A stretch of 61,006 bases of DNA, taken from NCBI GenBank assembly GCA_003153375.1, contig PLYM01000205.1, positions 1 through 61,006 on the forward strand, read 5' to 3'. The notes under the pieces were generated by a model. That model ran no database searches. It was not told where the DNA came from and was given only the letters and a program-made list of their open reading frames with translations. Source of the DNA: Planctomycetaceae bacterium. GTDB taxonomy: Bacteria; Planctomycetota; Planctomycetia; Pirellulales; PALSA-1355. Position numbers and translations under genes: made by a program. Each line of letters opens with the position of its first letter. Position 1 is the first letter of the stretch. Below, one piece after another: positions 25,633 through 34,099 of the stretch.

Positions 25633-27096
25633 ATGATAAACAATCCGTTCACGCTGCCGAGCCGCCGTGCGTTTCTCGAACAGGCAACCTGCGGCTTCAG
25701 CACGCTGGCCCTGACGCATCTGTTCAGCCAGCAGCGCGCCGGCGCCGTGGAAGTGGAGATCGCTCGGCCGGGCGGATCCGATTTGCGACAGCGGCCCGGT
25801 CATCGGCAGCCGCGCGCCACGGCCGTGATCATGCTGATGCAGGTTGGCGGACCCAGCCAGGTTGACTTGTTCGATCCGAAACCGGAGCTGCAAAAGCGCG
25901 ACGGCCAGGAATATCCGGGCGACGTCGAAACGTTGCAGCCGGGCAGCGAAAAGAAAAAGTTGATGGCCAGCCCCTTCCAGTTCAGCCGCTACGGCCGCTC
26001 GGGTCTGGAGATGTCGCAACTTTTGCCGCATATCGGCTCGGTGGCCGATGAGTTCTGCCTGGTGCGGTCGATGTTCAGCGACAACAACAACCATCCGCAA
26101 GCCACGCGGTGCTTGAACACCGGCAAGATTTTTCCCGGCCGGCCCGCGCTGGGCTCGTGGATCAGCTATGCGTTGGGGACCGAAAATCAGAACCTGCCGG
26201 CCTACGTCGTGCTGCGCGACCCCGATGGCTACAACAATGGTGGCACGACGATGTGGGAGAACGGCTGGCTGCCGGCCGTGTTTCGCGGCACCGAGATCCA
26301 GTCGCGCGGCGCCGCCGTGCTCGATCTGCATCCGGCCGTGGCGCTGCCCGAGGGCGCGCAGCGCAACAATCTGCTGGCGCTGGCCCGCTTGAACGAGGAG
26401 CGTCGAAAAATGTATCCGCGCGAGACGGAACTCGACGCGCGGATTCGCAACTATGAGCTGGCCGCGCGGATGCAGCACAGCGCCGAGGCCGTACTCGACA
26501 TCAGCGGCGAAACCGAGGCGACCGGCAAGCTTTATGGGCTCGACAATCCGGTCACCGAGAACTTTGGCCGCCGTTGCCTGATGGCCCGACGGCTGGTCGA
26601 GTCAGGCGTGCGGTTCATTCAACTGATGTCGCCGATCAAGTCGGGCACCATGGCCTGGGACCATCACGAGGGACTCAAGCCGGGTCTCGAGGCGCTTTGT
26701 CCGCAAGTCGATCGCCCGACGATGGCCCTGATCCAGGATCTCAAGCAGCGCGGGCTGTTGGATTCGACGATCATCTTGTGGACCGGCGAATTCGGCCGGC
26801 TGCCCGTTTCGCAAAAAGGGACCGGCCGCGATCACAACCGCAATGCCTTCAGCCTGATCGTGGCCGGCGGCGGTTTTCGCGCGGGCCACGTGCATGGCAA
26901 CACCGACGAGTTTGGCTACAAGTCGGTCGAGGGTCGCGTGAGCTGTCCCGACCTGCTGGCCACGATCTTGCACCAGTTGGGGCTCGATCACGACCAGTTG
27001 AAGTACCAGCACTTGGGCCGCGAAGAGTCGCTGACCGATTCGCCGGTGACAGGTGCGCACGTGGTCGGCGAGCTGCTGGCCACGTCGCTGGGTTGA
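25633..27096 (+). CDS. DUF1501 family exported protein
   Basis: The protein has 487 residues and is related in fold to alkaline phosphatase/sulfatase enzymes. It starts with a Tat-like SRRAFLEQATCGFSTLAL segment and continues with VIMLMQVGGPSQVDLFDPKPEL, SFQFS-type MASPFQFSRYGRSGLEMSQL, FCLVRSMFSDNNNHPQA, and the C-terminal WTGEFGRLPVSQKGTGRDHN and HGNTDEFGYKSVEGRVSCPD. These are hallmark blocks of the family. Start 25633 has GGAAGGAG six bases upstream; an earlier in-frame ATG at 25612 has no such site. It is the standard partner of the DUF1549/DUF1553 protein encoded just before it, and both are exported. Confidence 0.92.
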   Translation: MINNPFTLPSRRAFLEQATCGFSTLALTHLFSQQRAGAVEVEIARPGGSDLRQRPGHRQPRATAVIMLMQVGGPSQVDLFDPKPELQKRDGQEYPGDVETLQPGSEKKKLMASPFQFSRYGRSGLEMSQLLPHIGSVADEFCLVRSMFSDNNNHPQATRCLNTGKIFPGRPALGSWISYALGTENQNLPAYVVLRDPDGYNNGGTTMWENGWLPAVFRGTEIQSRGAAVLDLHPAVALPEGAQRNNLLALARLNEERRKMYPRETELDARIRNYELAARMQHSAEAVLDISGETEATGKLYGLDNPVTENFGRRCLMARRLVESGVRFIQLMSPIKSGTMAWDHHEGLKPGLEALCPQVDRPTMALIQDLKQRGLLDSTIILWTGEFGRLPVSQKGTGRDHNRNAFSLIVAGGGFRAGHVHGNTDEFGYKSVEGRVSCPDLLATILHQLGLDHDQLKYQHLGREESLTDSPVTGAHVVGELLATSLG

Positions 27097-27124
27097 CGGG
27101 TCGCCAGGTTAAGGAGGCCGCCGG

Positions 27125-28039
27125 CTATTTGACGACCGACGAGCGTTGGATCTTCAGGTCGAGCTTGGCGGGCAGGTTCATGTCGTTGATGGTGAACGTC
27201 AGGTCGCCGGTGATGCGCATCTTAGAGTTGGAATCGACGACGCGGCCGATTTCGCGATCGAAGAGGATCATTCCCTCGCTCTCGGCGGCCTTCAGGTCGC
27301 TGTTTTTCAGGCCCAGCGGCAAGGGTGAATTTTGCAGCATGTAGTTCACTTCGAGCGTTTTGGAAGTGATCTTGTCGAGTTTTTTCCCGTCCTTCTCAAC
27401 GGGCCCGGCATAGGTGTACTCGGTCTTGAATTGCATCATCTGCCCGGCGCCGAAGTTCATCGTGCTGCTGCGCTGCCAGGTGTCGCCTGGTTTCACCGTG
27501 TCGCTCTTAATCTGGTCCAGCTCCTCGTTGGCGGCCTCTTTCAAGACGTTCGGATCGAGCTGGCTCTTGACGATGCTTTGCACGTCCGTTCCCAACGCAT
27601 TGACCGCGGTTTGGTCGCTCTCGACGGCGGCGACGCGATTGGATTTGTCGTAGACCAGCGTCGTGGTGCGCTTCGCCAAGGCCTTGTGGAAATCGCGCAG
27701 GGCTTCGAGTTGCGATTCGCCCTTATTGTCGGGGTTGGCCGAATCGAAATCGTAGCCCATGCCCATGACCGACATGCTGATCTTCATGGACTCGATCGTG
27801 ATCGGCACGCGCAGTTTGCCCTCGGCGTCGCGCTCGCCGATGACGCCCTTGCTGGTCGTGTGCGTGGTGGCGCCGGTGTCGACGTCGGTGCCATTGATGA
27901 TTAGCTTTTGTTCGACTTGTTCATCGGTGTCGACGGTGAAGGTGCCGGCGGGGAATTTGGGTTCCAGGGTCACCTGAGCCAGGGCGACGGCGCAAAAGCC
28001 ACACAACAGGGCGCCGACAAGCAGGACGCGGCGTAACAT
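27125..28039 (-). CDS. Secreted DUF6263-like hypothetical protein
   Basis: The protein has 304 residues with a clean signal peptide (VLLVGALLCGFCAVALA, cleavage before QVTLEPKF). The mature part is beta-rich, with FTVDTDEQVEQKLIINGTDVD, ALRDFHKALAKRTTTLVYDK and VKPGDTWQRSSTMNFG. This pattern of a strand-rich domain with a central GDTW motif resembles the DUF6263 family of exported proteins. That name is from memory and not verified. Function is unknown. It is divergent from the lactonase gene and converges on DUF1501 with 28 bases between. A plausible promoter lies at 28102-28131. Confidence 0.75.
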   Translation of the reverse strand: MLRRVLLVGALLCGFCAVALAQVTLEPKFPAGTFTVDTDEQVEQKLIINGTDVDTGATTHTTSKGVIGERDAEGKLRVPITIESMKISMSVMGMGYDFDSANPDNKGESQLEALRDFHKALAKRTTTLVYDKSNRVAAVESDQTAVNALGTDVQSIVKSQLDPNVLKEAANEELDQIKSDTVKPGDTWQRSSTMNFGAGQMMQFKTEYTYAGPVEKDGKKLDKITSKTLEVNYMLQNSPLPLGLKNSDLKAAESEGMILFDREIGRVVDSNSKMRITGDLTFTINDMNLPAKLDLKIQRSSVVK

Positions 28040-28101
28040 GGGAATACTCCGGAGAAAACAGGAGCAACAAGGAATCCGACACCGTCAGGGCCGACGAACT
28101 G

Positions 28102-28131
28102 TTTATAACGTACTTTCGCCGCGGAAGACAA
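28102..28131 (-). promoter_or_regulatory. Sigma-70-type promoter for the DUF6263-like gene
   Basis: On the minus strand TTGTCT (28131-28126) and TATAAA (28107-28102) are spaced by 18 bases, about 65 bases upstream of the start codon. On the plus strand a TATACT at 28164-28169 could serve the divergent lactonase gene, but it has no good -35 hexamer. Confidence 0.5.
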
Positions 28132-28223
28132 ATTATTGCCGAAAATCGCCGGTCGGCATCGACTATACTGGCACTCGCTTTTTTGAGTGTACTGAAGCCA
28201 GGCAACCCGAAGGGCCTCTCACC

Positions 28224-29405
28224 ATGTTGCGCACCACGTTGCTTTTGTTCTGTTTCGCTGCGGCGCTGCACGGTGCTTTCGCCGCTCGGGGCCATGCCAC
28301 CGACGCCTCTCGTCCCTTGGCTGGCACTTGCCTGGTCTATGTGGGCACCTACACGGGTCCCAAGAGCCAGGGAATTTATGCCTATCGGCTCGATCTGGCC
28401 AGCGGGCAGTGTACTCCCTTGGGTTTGGCTGCCGAGGTCAAGAGTCCGTCGTTCCTGGCCGTGCATCCGAATCGCAAATATTTGTATGCGGTTAGCGAGA
28501 TCGATCAGTTGGACGGCAAGCCGGCCGGCGGCGTCAGCGCATTTGCCATCGACGCGGCCAGCGGCAAGCTCAAGCTGCTCAACCAGCAGTCATCGGGCGG
28601 CGCCGGACCGTGTCACCTCGTGGTCGACGCATCGGGCAAGACGGTGCTGGTGGCCAATTATGGTGGCGGCAGCGTGGCGGCCTTGCCGATCGAATCCGAT
28701 GGCAGCCTGCGTCCAGCGTCAACCTTCATTCAACACACCGGACACAGCATCACGCCCGAGCGGCAGGCCGGACCGCATGCCCATTCGATCAACGTCGACC
28801 CGAATAATCGTTTCGCCGTGGCCGCTGACCTGGGTTTGGACCAGGTGCTGGTCTACCGGCTCGACCCGGCGGCCGGCAAGCTGACGCCCAACGATCCGCC
28901 GTCGACGTCGGTGGCGCCGGGCAGTGGTCCGCGCCATTTTGCCTTTCATCCCAGCGGCAAGTATGCCTATGTGATCAACGAAATTCTCTGCACGGCCACG
29001 GCCTTTGCTTACGACCCGCAAGCCGGCAAGCTCACCGAACTGCAAACCATCACCACGCTGCCCGACGGAATCAAGGTGCGACCCGAGTTGAGCACTGCCG
29101 AAATTCAGGTGCATCCCTCGGGCAAGTTCGTCTACGGCTCGAACCGGGTACACGACAGCATCACGGTCTTTGCCGTGGATGACAAAACGGGCAAGCTGAG
29201 CTTCGTGCAGAACCAGTCCACGCTCGGCAAGGTTCCGCGCGGATTCGGCATCGACCCCAGCGGAAAGTATCTGCTGGCCGGCAATCAGGATTCGCACACC
29301 GTGGTCGTCTTTCGCATCGATCCGCAATCGGGCAAGCTAACGCTCACGGGTCAGAAGCTCGAAGTTGGCTCGCCGGTGTGCGTCAAGTTTGTCACGCTCA
29401 ATTGA
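28224..29405 (+). CDS. Secreted lactonase-family beta-propeller protein
   Basis: The protein has 393 residues. A signal peptide (TTLLLFCFAAALHGAFA) precedes a seven-bladed propeller of the 6-phosphogluconolactonase (YbhE/Pgl-like) family. Repeated blade motifs are visible: VYVGTYTGPKSQGIYAYRLD, FLAVHPNRKYLYAVSE, CHLVVDASGKTVLVANYGGG, PHAHSINVDPNNRFAVAADL, PRHFAFHPSGKYAYVINE and GFGIDPSGKYLLAGNQD. The enzyme family hydrolyses lactones. Because this one is exported, a role in sugar-acid or other lactone breakdown outside the cytoplasm is more likely than the pentose phosphate pathway. ATG 28224 was chosen as the start of the signal peptide. Confidence 0.88.
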   Translation: MLRTTLLLFCFAAALHGAFAARGHATDASRPLAGTCLVYVGTYTGPKSQGIYAYRLDLASGQCTPLGLAAEVKSPSFLAVHPNRKYLYAVSEIDQLDGKPAGGVSAFAIDAASGKLKLLNQQSSGGAGPCHLVVDASGKTVLVANYGGGSVAALPIESDGSLRPASTFIQHTGHSITPERQAGPHAHSINVDPNNRFAVAADLGLDQVLVYRLDPAAGKLTPNDPPSTSVAPGSGPRHFAFHPSGKYAYVINEILCTATAFAYDPQAGKLTELQTITTLPDGIKVRPELSTAEIQVHPSGKFVYGSNRVHDSITVFAVDDKTGKLSFVQNQSTLGKVPRGFGIDPSGKYLLAGNQDSHTVVVFRIDPQSGKLTLTGQKLEVGSPVCVKFVTLN

Positions 29406-29432
29406 CGGTTCCCTTCCAGGCGGAGGTTTGCG

Positions 29433-30416
29433 ATGTTGCCGACGCGACTGACCGAGATGCTGGGAATCAAATACCCGATCATGCTGGCCGGCATGGCGGG
29501 CGTCTCGTTGGCCGAGCTGGTGGCGGCCGTCAGCGAAGCGGGTGGATATGGCGTGCTGGGAGCCGGCAACCTGTCGCTGGACGAGATCAGCGAGGAACTG
29601 ACTCGCATTCGCAGCCTGACCAGCAAGCCGTTCGGCGTCGATTTGTTGCACGCCCGCAACGATAATCCAGTCGAGGAAGTCAGGCGGATCATCGACGGCG
29701 GCGCGACCAGCTTTGCCTCGGGGCTGGGCGTGCCGCAACGCGTGATGGGCATGTGCCACGAGGCCGGGCTGAAAGTGATTACGGTCACGGCCAACGTGAA
29801 ACACGCCCGCAAGGCGGCCGAGGCGGGCTGCGACATGATCATCGCGCAAGGTTCGGAAGCCGGCGGGCACACCGGTTCAGTCGGCGCCTTCGCGCTGCTG
29901 CCGCAAGCGGTGGACGCCGTGTCGATCCCGGTGATCGCGGCCGGCGGCGTGTTCGATGGACGTGGGCTGGTGGCAGCGCTAGCGTTTGGATGCGCGGGCG
30001 TGTGGATCGGCACGCGGTTCATCGCTTCGACCGAAGCGCGGGCGGCCAAGGTGTATCAGGATGCCATTCTCAAGGCCAGCGACAGCGACACCGTGGTCTC
30101 GCGCTGCTGGACGGGCAAGACGCTGCGGGCCTTGCGAAACCCCACGACCGACGAGTGGGAAAAACGGCCGCAAGACATCAAGCCCTTCGGCGAACAAGGC
30201 AAGCTGATGCGCGAGAAGAAGCTAATGGGCTTCCTGGTGCCCGAGTGGGCCGAGGCCGATCCGGTACACAGTTGTTTCCCCGCCGGCCAGGGCTGTGGCG
30301 GCATTCACGAGGTGAAGCCCTGCAGCGCCATCATCGCAGAGATCGTTGCCGACGCCGAGGCGATTTTGGCGCGGGGTATCTTGCCGAATGGCCAGCCCGC
30401 GCGGACCAGCCGATAG
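29433..30416 (+). CDS. NAD(P)H-dependent flavin oxidoreductase / nitronate monooxygenase
   Basis: The protein has 327 residues with the TIM-barrel fold of the 2-nitropropane dioxygenase family. Key blocks: LGIKYPIMLAGMAGVSLAEL, GYGVLGAGNLSLDEI, AEAGCDMIIAQGSEAGGHTG (flavin phosphate site and catalytic His region), IPVIAAGGVFDGRGLVAAL and GCAGVWIGTRFIASTEA. Members oxidise nitronates or reduce enoyl groups using FMN. GGAGG lies six bases before the ATG. The thiolase-like gene starts 14 bases after the stop, so the two are co-transcribed and may act on the same acyl or carbonyl substrate. Confidence 0.9.
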   Translation: MLPTRLTEMLGIKYPIMLAGMAGVSLAELVAAVSEAGGYGVLGAGNLSLDEISEELTRIRSLTSKPFGVDLLHARNDNPVEEVRRIIDGGATSFASGLGVPQRVMGMCHEAGLKVITVTANVKHARKAAEAGCDMIIAQGSEAGGHTGSVGAFALLPQAVDAVSIPVIAAGGVFDGRGLVAALAFGCAGVWIGTRFIASTEARAAKVYQDAILKASDSDTVVSRCWTGKTLRALRNPTTDEWEKRPQDIKPFGEQGKLMREKKLMGFLVPEWAEADPVHSCFPAGQGCGGIHEVKPCSAIIAEIVADAEAILARGILPNGQPARTSR

Positions 30417-30429
30417 CCGGGGGACGTGC

Positions 30430-31959
30430 GTGGAACCTTCGACCCCGATTCTGGTGGGTTGCGGCGAGGTGAGCGACCAGACCACGCCGTGCGAGGCGGC
30501 GCGGTCGCCATTCGACTTGATCGCAGCGGCCGGTCGAGTGGCACTGGCCGATGCGGGCGGAGCGGGGCTGGCCGCCGCGATCGACACCGTGGCCATGGTG
30601 CGGCTGTTTGCCGACAGCTCTTACCGCTTTGCCACGAACCTGGGCACGTCGACCAATCCGCCCAAGAGCATCGCCCAGCGGTTGCACATCGCGGCGCGTC
30701 GTCACATCTATACGCACAGCGGCGGCAACATGCCGCAGTTTCTGGTCAACCATTTCGCCGAGGCCATTTCGCGCGGCGAGATGCGGGCCGTGCTGCTGGC
30801 GGGCGGCGAGGCCTTGCGCACGCAGCGCGGGTTGGAACGGGTCGGCGCCAGCGCCTCGTGGAACGAAGAGCCGGGCGGAGAGCCCGAGATGATCGGCGAT
30901 GCGCGCCGCGCGTGGAGCGACGAAGAGGCTCGCCACAACCTGCGGGCGGCGATCGCGATGTATCCGCTGGTCGAAAACGCGATTCGCGGCAAACTGGGGC
31001 GGACGATCGAGGAGCATCTGCTGGAGATGGGCCGTCTGTTCGCGCGATTTTCGCAGGTGGCCGCCGCCAATCCGCTGGCCACGCGCCGCGAGGTCTATTC
31101 GGCCGAGCGCTTGGCCACGGTTGACGCGGACAATCGTTGGATCGGATTTCCCTATCCGAAGCTGATGAATTCGAATGCCTTCATCGATCAGGCGGCGGCG
31201 TTGGTGATGACGTCGGTGGGAGAGGCCCAGCGATTGGGGATTCCCCAGACCAAGTGGGTCTTCCTGCACGGTTGCGCCGATGGTCACGATCATTGGCATG
31301 TCTCCGAGCGCGTCGAATTGGCCGGCTCGGCGGCGATTCGCATGGGCGCGCGGCGGGCGCTGGCCATGGCGGGGCGGCGGCTCGATGAGATCGACTCGTT
31401 CGATCTGTACAGTTGCTTTCCGGCCGCGGTCGAAATCGGCTGCCAGGAAATCGGCCTGACCGAGGACGATCCGCGCGGCTTGACCGTCACTGGCGGGCTG
31501 CCGTTCTTCGGGGGACCCGGCAACAACTATGTCACGCACTCGATCGCCGAGATGATGCGTCGGGTGCGCGCCAAGCCCGGTGCCTTCGGTCTAGTGACCG
31601 CCAACGGGAACTATGTGACCAAGCATTCGTTCGGCGTCTATTCGACCAGGCCGGTGGAGGGCCGCTGGCAGCGCGAAGATCCGAGCGTGTTGCAGCGAGA
31701 GCTCGACTCGCTGCCCAAAGCCGCGCTCGTGGAGCAAGCGGCCGGGCCCGCCACGGTCGAAACCTATACCATCATGCACGGCAAGAATGGCCCCGAGCGC
31801 TGCGTGCTGTTCGGCCGGCTCGACGTGGGCGGGGCGCGATTCATCGCCAACACGCCGATCGACGCGCAGGTGCTGGCGGACTTCCAGTCGCGCGATCAGT
31901 TGGGCCGGCGGGGCAGCGTGAGGCCGAGCGAGGCGGGCAATCTCTTCGTGCCGCAATAA
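30430..31959 (+). CDS. Thiolase-like protein lacking the usual catalytic cysteine
   Basis: The protein has 509 residues and the sequence style of the acetyl-CoA acetyltransferase/SCP2-thiolase superfamily (FDLIAAAGRVALADAG, RGEMRAVLLAGGEALRTQ, LDEIDSFDLYSCFPAAVEI, GLPFFGGPGNNYVTHSIAEM). The nucleophile motif CASG is replaced by SGGNMPQF, and the GHPxGxSG block by FGGPGNNYVTH. Normal thiolysis is therefore doubtful; it may condense or bind acyl-CoA by another mechanism. GTG 30430 is chosen as start because the typical PILVGCGEVSDQT beginning follows at once and GGGGGA lies six bases upstream. Other in-frame starts further upstream would overlap the preceding gene. Confidence 0.8.
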   Translation: MEPSTPILVGCGEVSDQTTPCEAARSPFDLIAAAGRVALADAGGAGLAAAIDTVAMVRLFADSSYRFATNLGTSTNPPKSIAQRLHIAARRHIYTHSGGNMPQFLVNHFAEAISRGEMRAVLLAGGEALRTQRGLERVGASASWNEEPGGEPEMIGDARRAWSDEEARHNLRAAIAMYPLVENAIRGKLGRTIEEHLLEMGRLFARFSQVAAANPLATRREVYSAERLATVDADNRWIGFPYPKLMNSNAFIDQAAALVMTSVGEAQRLGIPQTKWVFLHGCADGHDHWHVSERVELAGSAAIRMGARRALAMAGRRLDEIDSFDLYSCFPAAVEIGCQEIGLTEDDPRGLTVTGGLPFFGGPGNNYVTHSIAEMMRRVRAKPGAFGLVTANGNYVTKHSFGVYSTRPVEGRWQREDPSVLQRELDSLPKAALVEQAAGPATVETYTIMHGKNGPERCVLFGRLDVGGARFIANTPIDAQVLADFQSRDQLGRRGSVRPSEAGNLFVPQ

Positions 31960-31994
31960 GGGAATGACAGCGCTTGATGGTCGTTTTGCGTGTG

Positions 31995-32044
31995 GCACTG
32001 GCGTGTCGCCAGTGCAATGCCAGGACACGGGCAAGATGCCCGTG
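31995..32044. repeat. Pair of hairpins between convergent genes
   Basis: GCACTGGCG-TGT-CGCCAGTGC (31995-32015) is a perfect 9-bp stem with a 3-base loop. CACGGGC-AAGAT-GCCCGTG (32026-32044) is a 7-bp stem with a 5-base loop. They occupy the gap between two genes that converge (31959 and 32096), as does the inverted repeat at 8179, and share short GTGGCAC-type blocks with it. They probably act as terminators in both directions and may belong to a dispersed repeat family. Confidence 0.7.
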
Positions 32045-32095
32045 GCACCCGACGTTTAAGCGCAGACAGTCCAAGAAGCCACGTCGGCAGCGCGG

Positions 32096-33802
32096 CTACC
32101 GCTGCTCGAGCGCCGGCGGCGGCAGGTGTTCGATCGGTCGCGGCGGCACGGCGGGCACGACCTCGGGTCGCGGCGTGCCCAGGCCGGGAGCGGTGTTCGA
32201 AGCGGGGTCGAGGCGATAGTCCCAGCCGCCGCCCAACGCGCGATAGGTGGTGATCAAGCCCGTAACGATAGCGCCGCGGGCTTGGGCCAACAGGAGTTGA
32301 TATTGCACGAGGTTTTGTTCCAACAGCGCCACGCGGTTGAAGTCGATCAGCCCTCCCTTGTATTGCACGACGGCGATGTTGACGGCCTTGCCGGCTGCGT
32401 CGACCGCGTTGACCAGCTCGAGGGTTTGCTGCTGCGACTTGAGGAAGGTGACCAGGCCGTTCTCGACCTGCTGCGCAGCGTTCAGTACAGTAATTTGATA
32501 CTGTAAAACTTGTTGCTGAAAGAGGGCGTCTTGGGCTCTGACGTTATTCAGAATGCGGCCGTAGTTCAGCACGTTCCACTGAAAGCTGGGCCCGGAAGTG
32601 GCTTGCAGGGCCTTTGAGTTGAACAGTTTAGGGAAAGTCTCGGCTGAATAGCTCATCGTCGTGTTGAGATAAATGTGCGGATAAAACTCGGCCATGGCGA
32701 TGCCGATTTGCTCGGACTGGGCGGCGGCAGTGCGTTCCGCGGCGCGAACGTCGGGCCGCCGCCGCAACAGGTCGGCCGGAATGCCCACGACCACCTCGGG
32801 CGGAGCGGTGGGAATGGCTCCGTCGCCAATCCGATGCAACAGTTCCTCGGGCGGCATGCCCAATAACACGCACAGGGCGTTGCACGTCTGGCGCATATTG
32901 ATTTCCAACGCCGGAATCTGCGAGGCCGTTTGCGCACGCACGCTTTCGGCCTGGTCGACGTCCAGCTCGGTGACGGTGCCGCCTTGATAGCGGGCCTTGA
33001 CCAGCGTGAGCACCGAGTTTTGCAGCTCGACGTTGGCGCGGGTGTAGGCGATTTGGGCCTGGTAGATGCGAATCAGCGCATAATCCGACGCCACGTCACC
33101 CAACATCGTCACCAGCACGTCATCGTAGTTCTCCACCGAGACGTCGACTTGGTCTCCGGCCGCCTCGATCGCGCGGCGCAAGCGACCCCAAAAATCGAGT
33201 TCCCACCCCATGGTGAGCCCGAAGTCCCACTGTGGATAGTAGCGCTGAGCCACGAAGCTGCGGTTAGCAGTCTGCGTGGTCACCGCGTTCTGGGTGTGGT
33301 CGCCCGTCAACTGCTGGGCTTGCGGGAAGATATTGCCAAAAGCCACTCCGAACACCGCCCGGGCCTGCAACACCCGAAACGCCGCCTGTCGCAGGGTCAG
33401 GTTTTGGCGATAGGCGTCGGCAATCAGCCGATCGAGCACCGGATCGTGAAAGCAGCTCCACCAGCGCGAGAGATCATCGGTCTTGCTGCGAATGCGGACG
33501 TCGTTGGCGTCGATCCAGTGCTCGGCCACCGGGGCGGCCGGCTTTTTATAATTGGGACCCACCTTGAAGCGGTTGCCGACATACTCGCGAAAGCTTGTGC
33601 ATCCGCTGGTGAGCACCAGCACCAGGATCATCAACAGGCAAGGCGCCAGCGTGGCGGGGCGCTGGGTTGAGCGCGGCGCGATCGCGGTCGCAAGAGCCCG
33701 CGCGGCCCTCGAGTGCAGCGTCGAATCGGGTTGCCGCGGGCGTCCTGCCTGCACAACTGCGTCCCTGCGGGCGAAAGCGAAGTCTCGCCCAATGGCCGTC
33801 AC
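32096..33802 (-). CDS. Outer-membrane channel lipoprotein of RND efflux system (NodT/OprM family)
   Basis: This is the TolC-like outer-membrane channel of the efflux operon, about 568 residues as drawn. The family core begins at VGPNYKKPAAPVAEHW and contains WWSCFHDPVLDRLIADAYRQNLTLRQA, WDFGLTMGWELDFWGRLRRAIEAA, the duplicated RRRPDVRAAERTAAAQS and the C-terminal ALGGGWDY. A lipobox (LTSGC, about residue 67) lies much further in than normal. The real start is therefore probably downstream, perhaps near the MILVLVLTSGC segment, with 50-60 residues at the front not translated. The protein ends in a Pro/Arg-rich tail. It lies about 300 bases after the second permease gene. Confidence 0.88.
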   Translation of the reverse strand: MTAIGRDFAFARRDAVVQAGRPRQPDSTLHSRAARALATAIAPRSTQRPATLAPCLLMILVLVLTSGCTSFREYVGNRFKVGPNYKKPAAPVAEHWIDANDVRIRSKTDDLSRWWSCFHDPVLDRLIADAYRQNLTLRQAAFRVLQARAVFGVAFGNIFPQAQQLTGDHTQNAVTTQTANRSFVAQRYYPQWDFGLTMGWELDFWGRLRRAIEAAGDQVDVSVENYDDVLVTMLGDVASDYALIRIYQAQIAYTRANVELQNSVLTLVKARYQGGTVTELDVDQAESVRAQTASQIPALEINMRQTCNALCVLLGMPPEELLHRIGDGAIPTAPPEVVVGIPADLLRRRPDVRAAERTAAAQSEQIGIAMAEFYPHIYLNTTMSYSAETFPKLFNSKALQATSGPSFQWNVLNYGRILNNVRAQDALFQQQVLQYQITVLNAAQQVENGLVTFLKSQQQTLELVNAVDAAGKAVNIAVVQYKGGLIDFNRVALLEQNLVQYQLLLAQARGAIVTGLITTYRALGGGWDYRLDPASNTAPGLGTPRPEVVPAVPPRPIEHLPPPALEQR

Positions 33803-34099
33803 CGTTTAACTCCGGTGCGGCATGGTCTGCGCGCGTCCGTGCGCGCATCGAGCCGCCGTCGCCAGCGACCCAATCTGAGTATCGGCCTCCCCCAAGCCGT
33901 CTCAGGACGAAAGACGGTTGCACCTGCACGCACACTTGTAGCAGGCGTGACGGGAAATCGCGTTGGGTAAGCTGTGCGGGTGTCGGGAAATGGGCTCATG
34001 CCCTCGGGCCGGCAAAGTTTAACACCCAGAGAATTGGACACCGAACAGATGGCTGAACGCAAAGGAAAAAGCCAGTCCGCTTCAGCAGGTTTGAGATGG

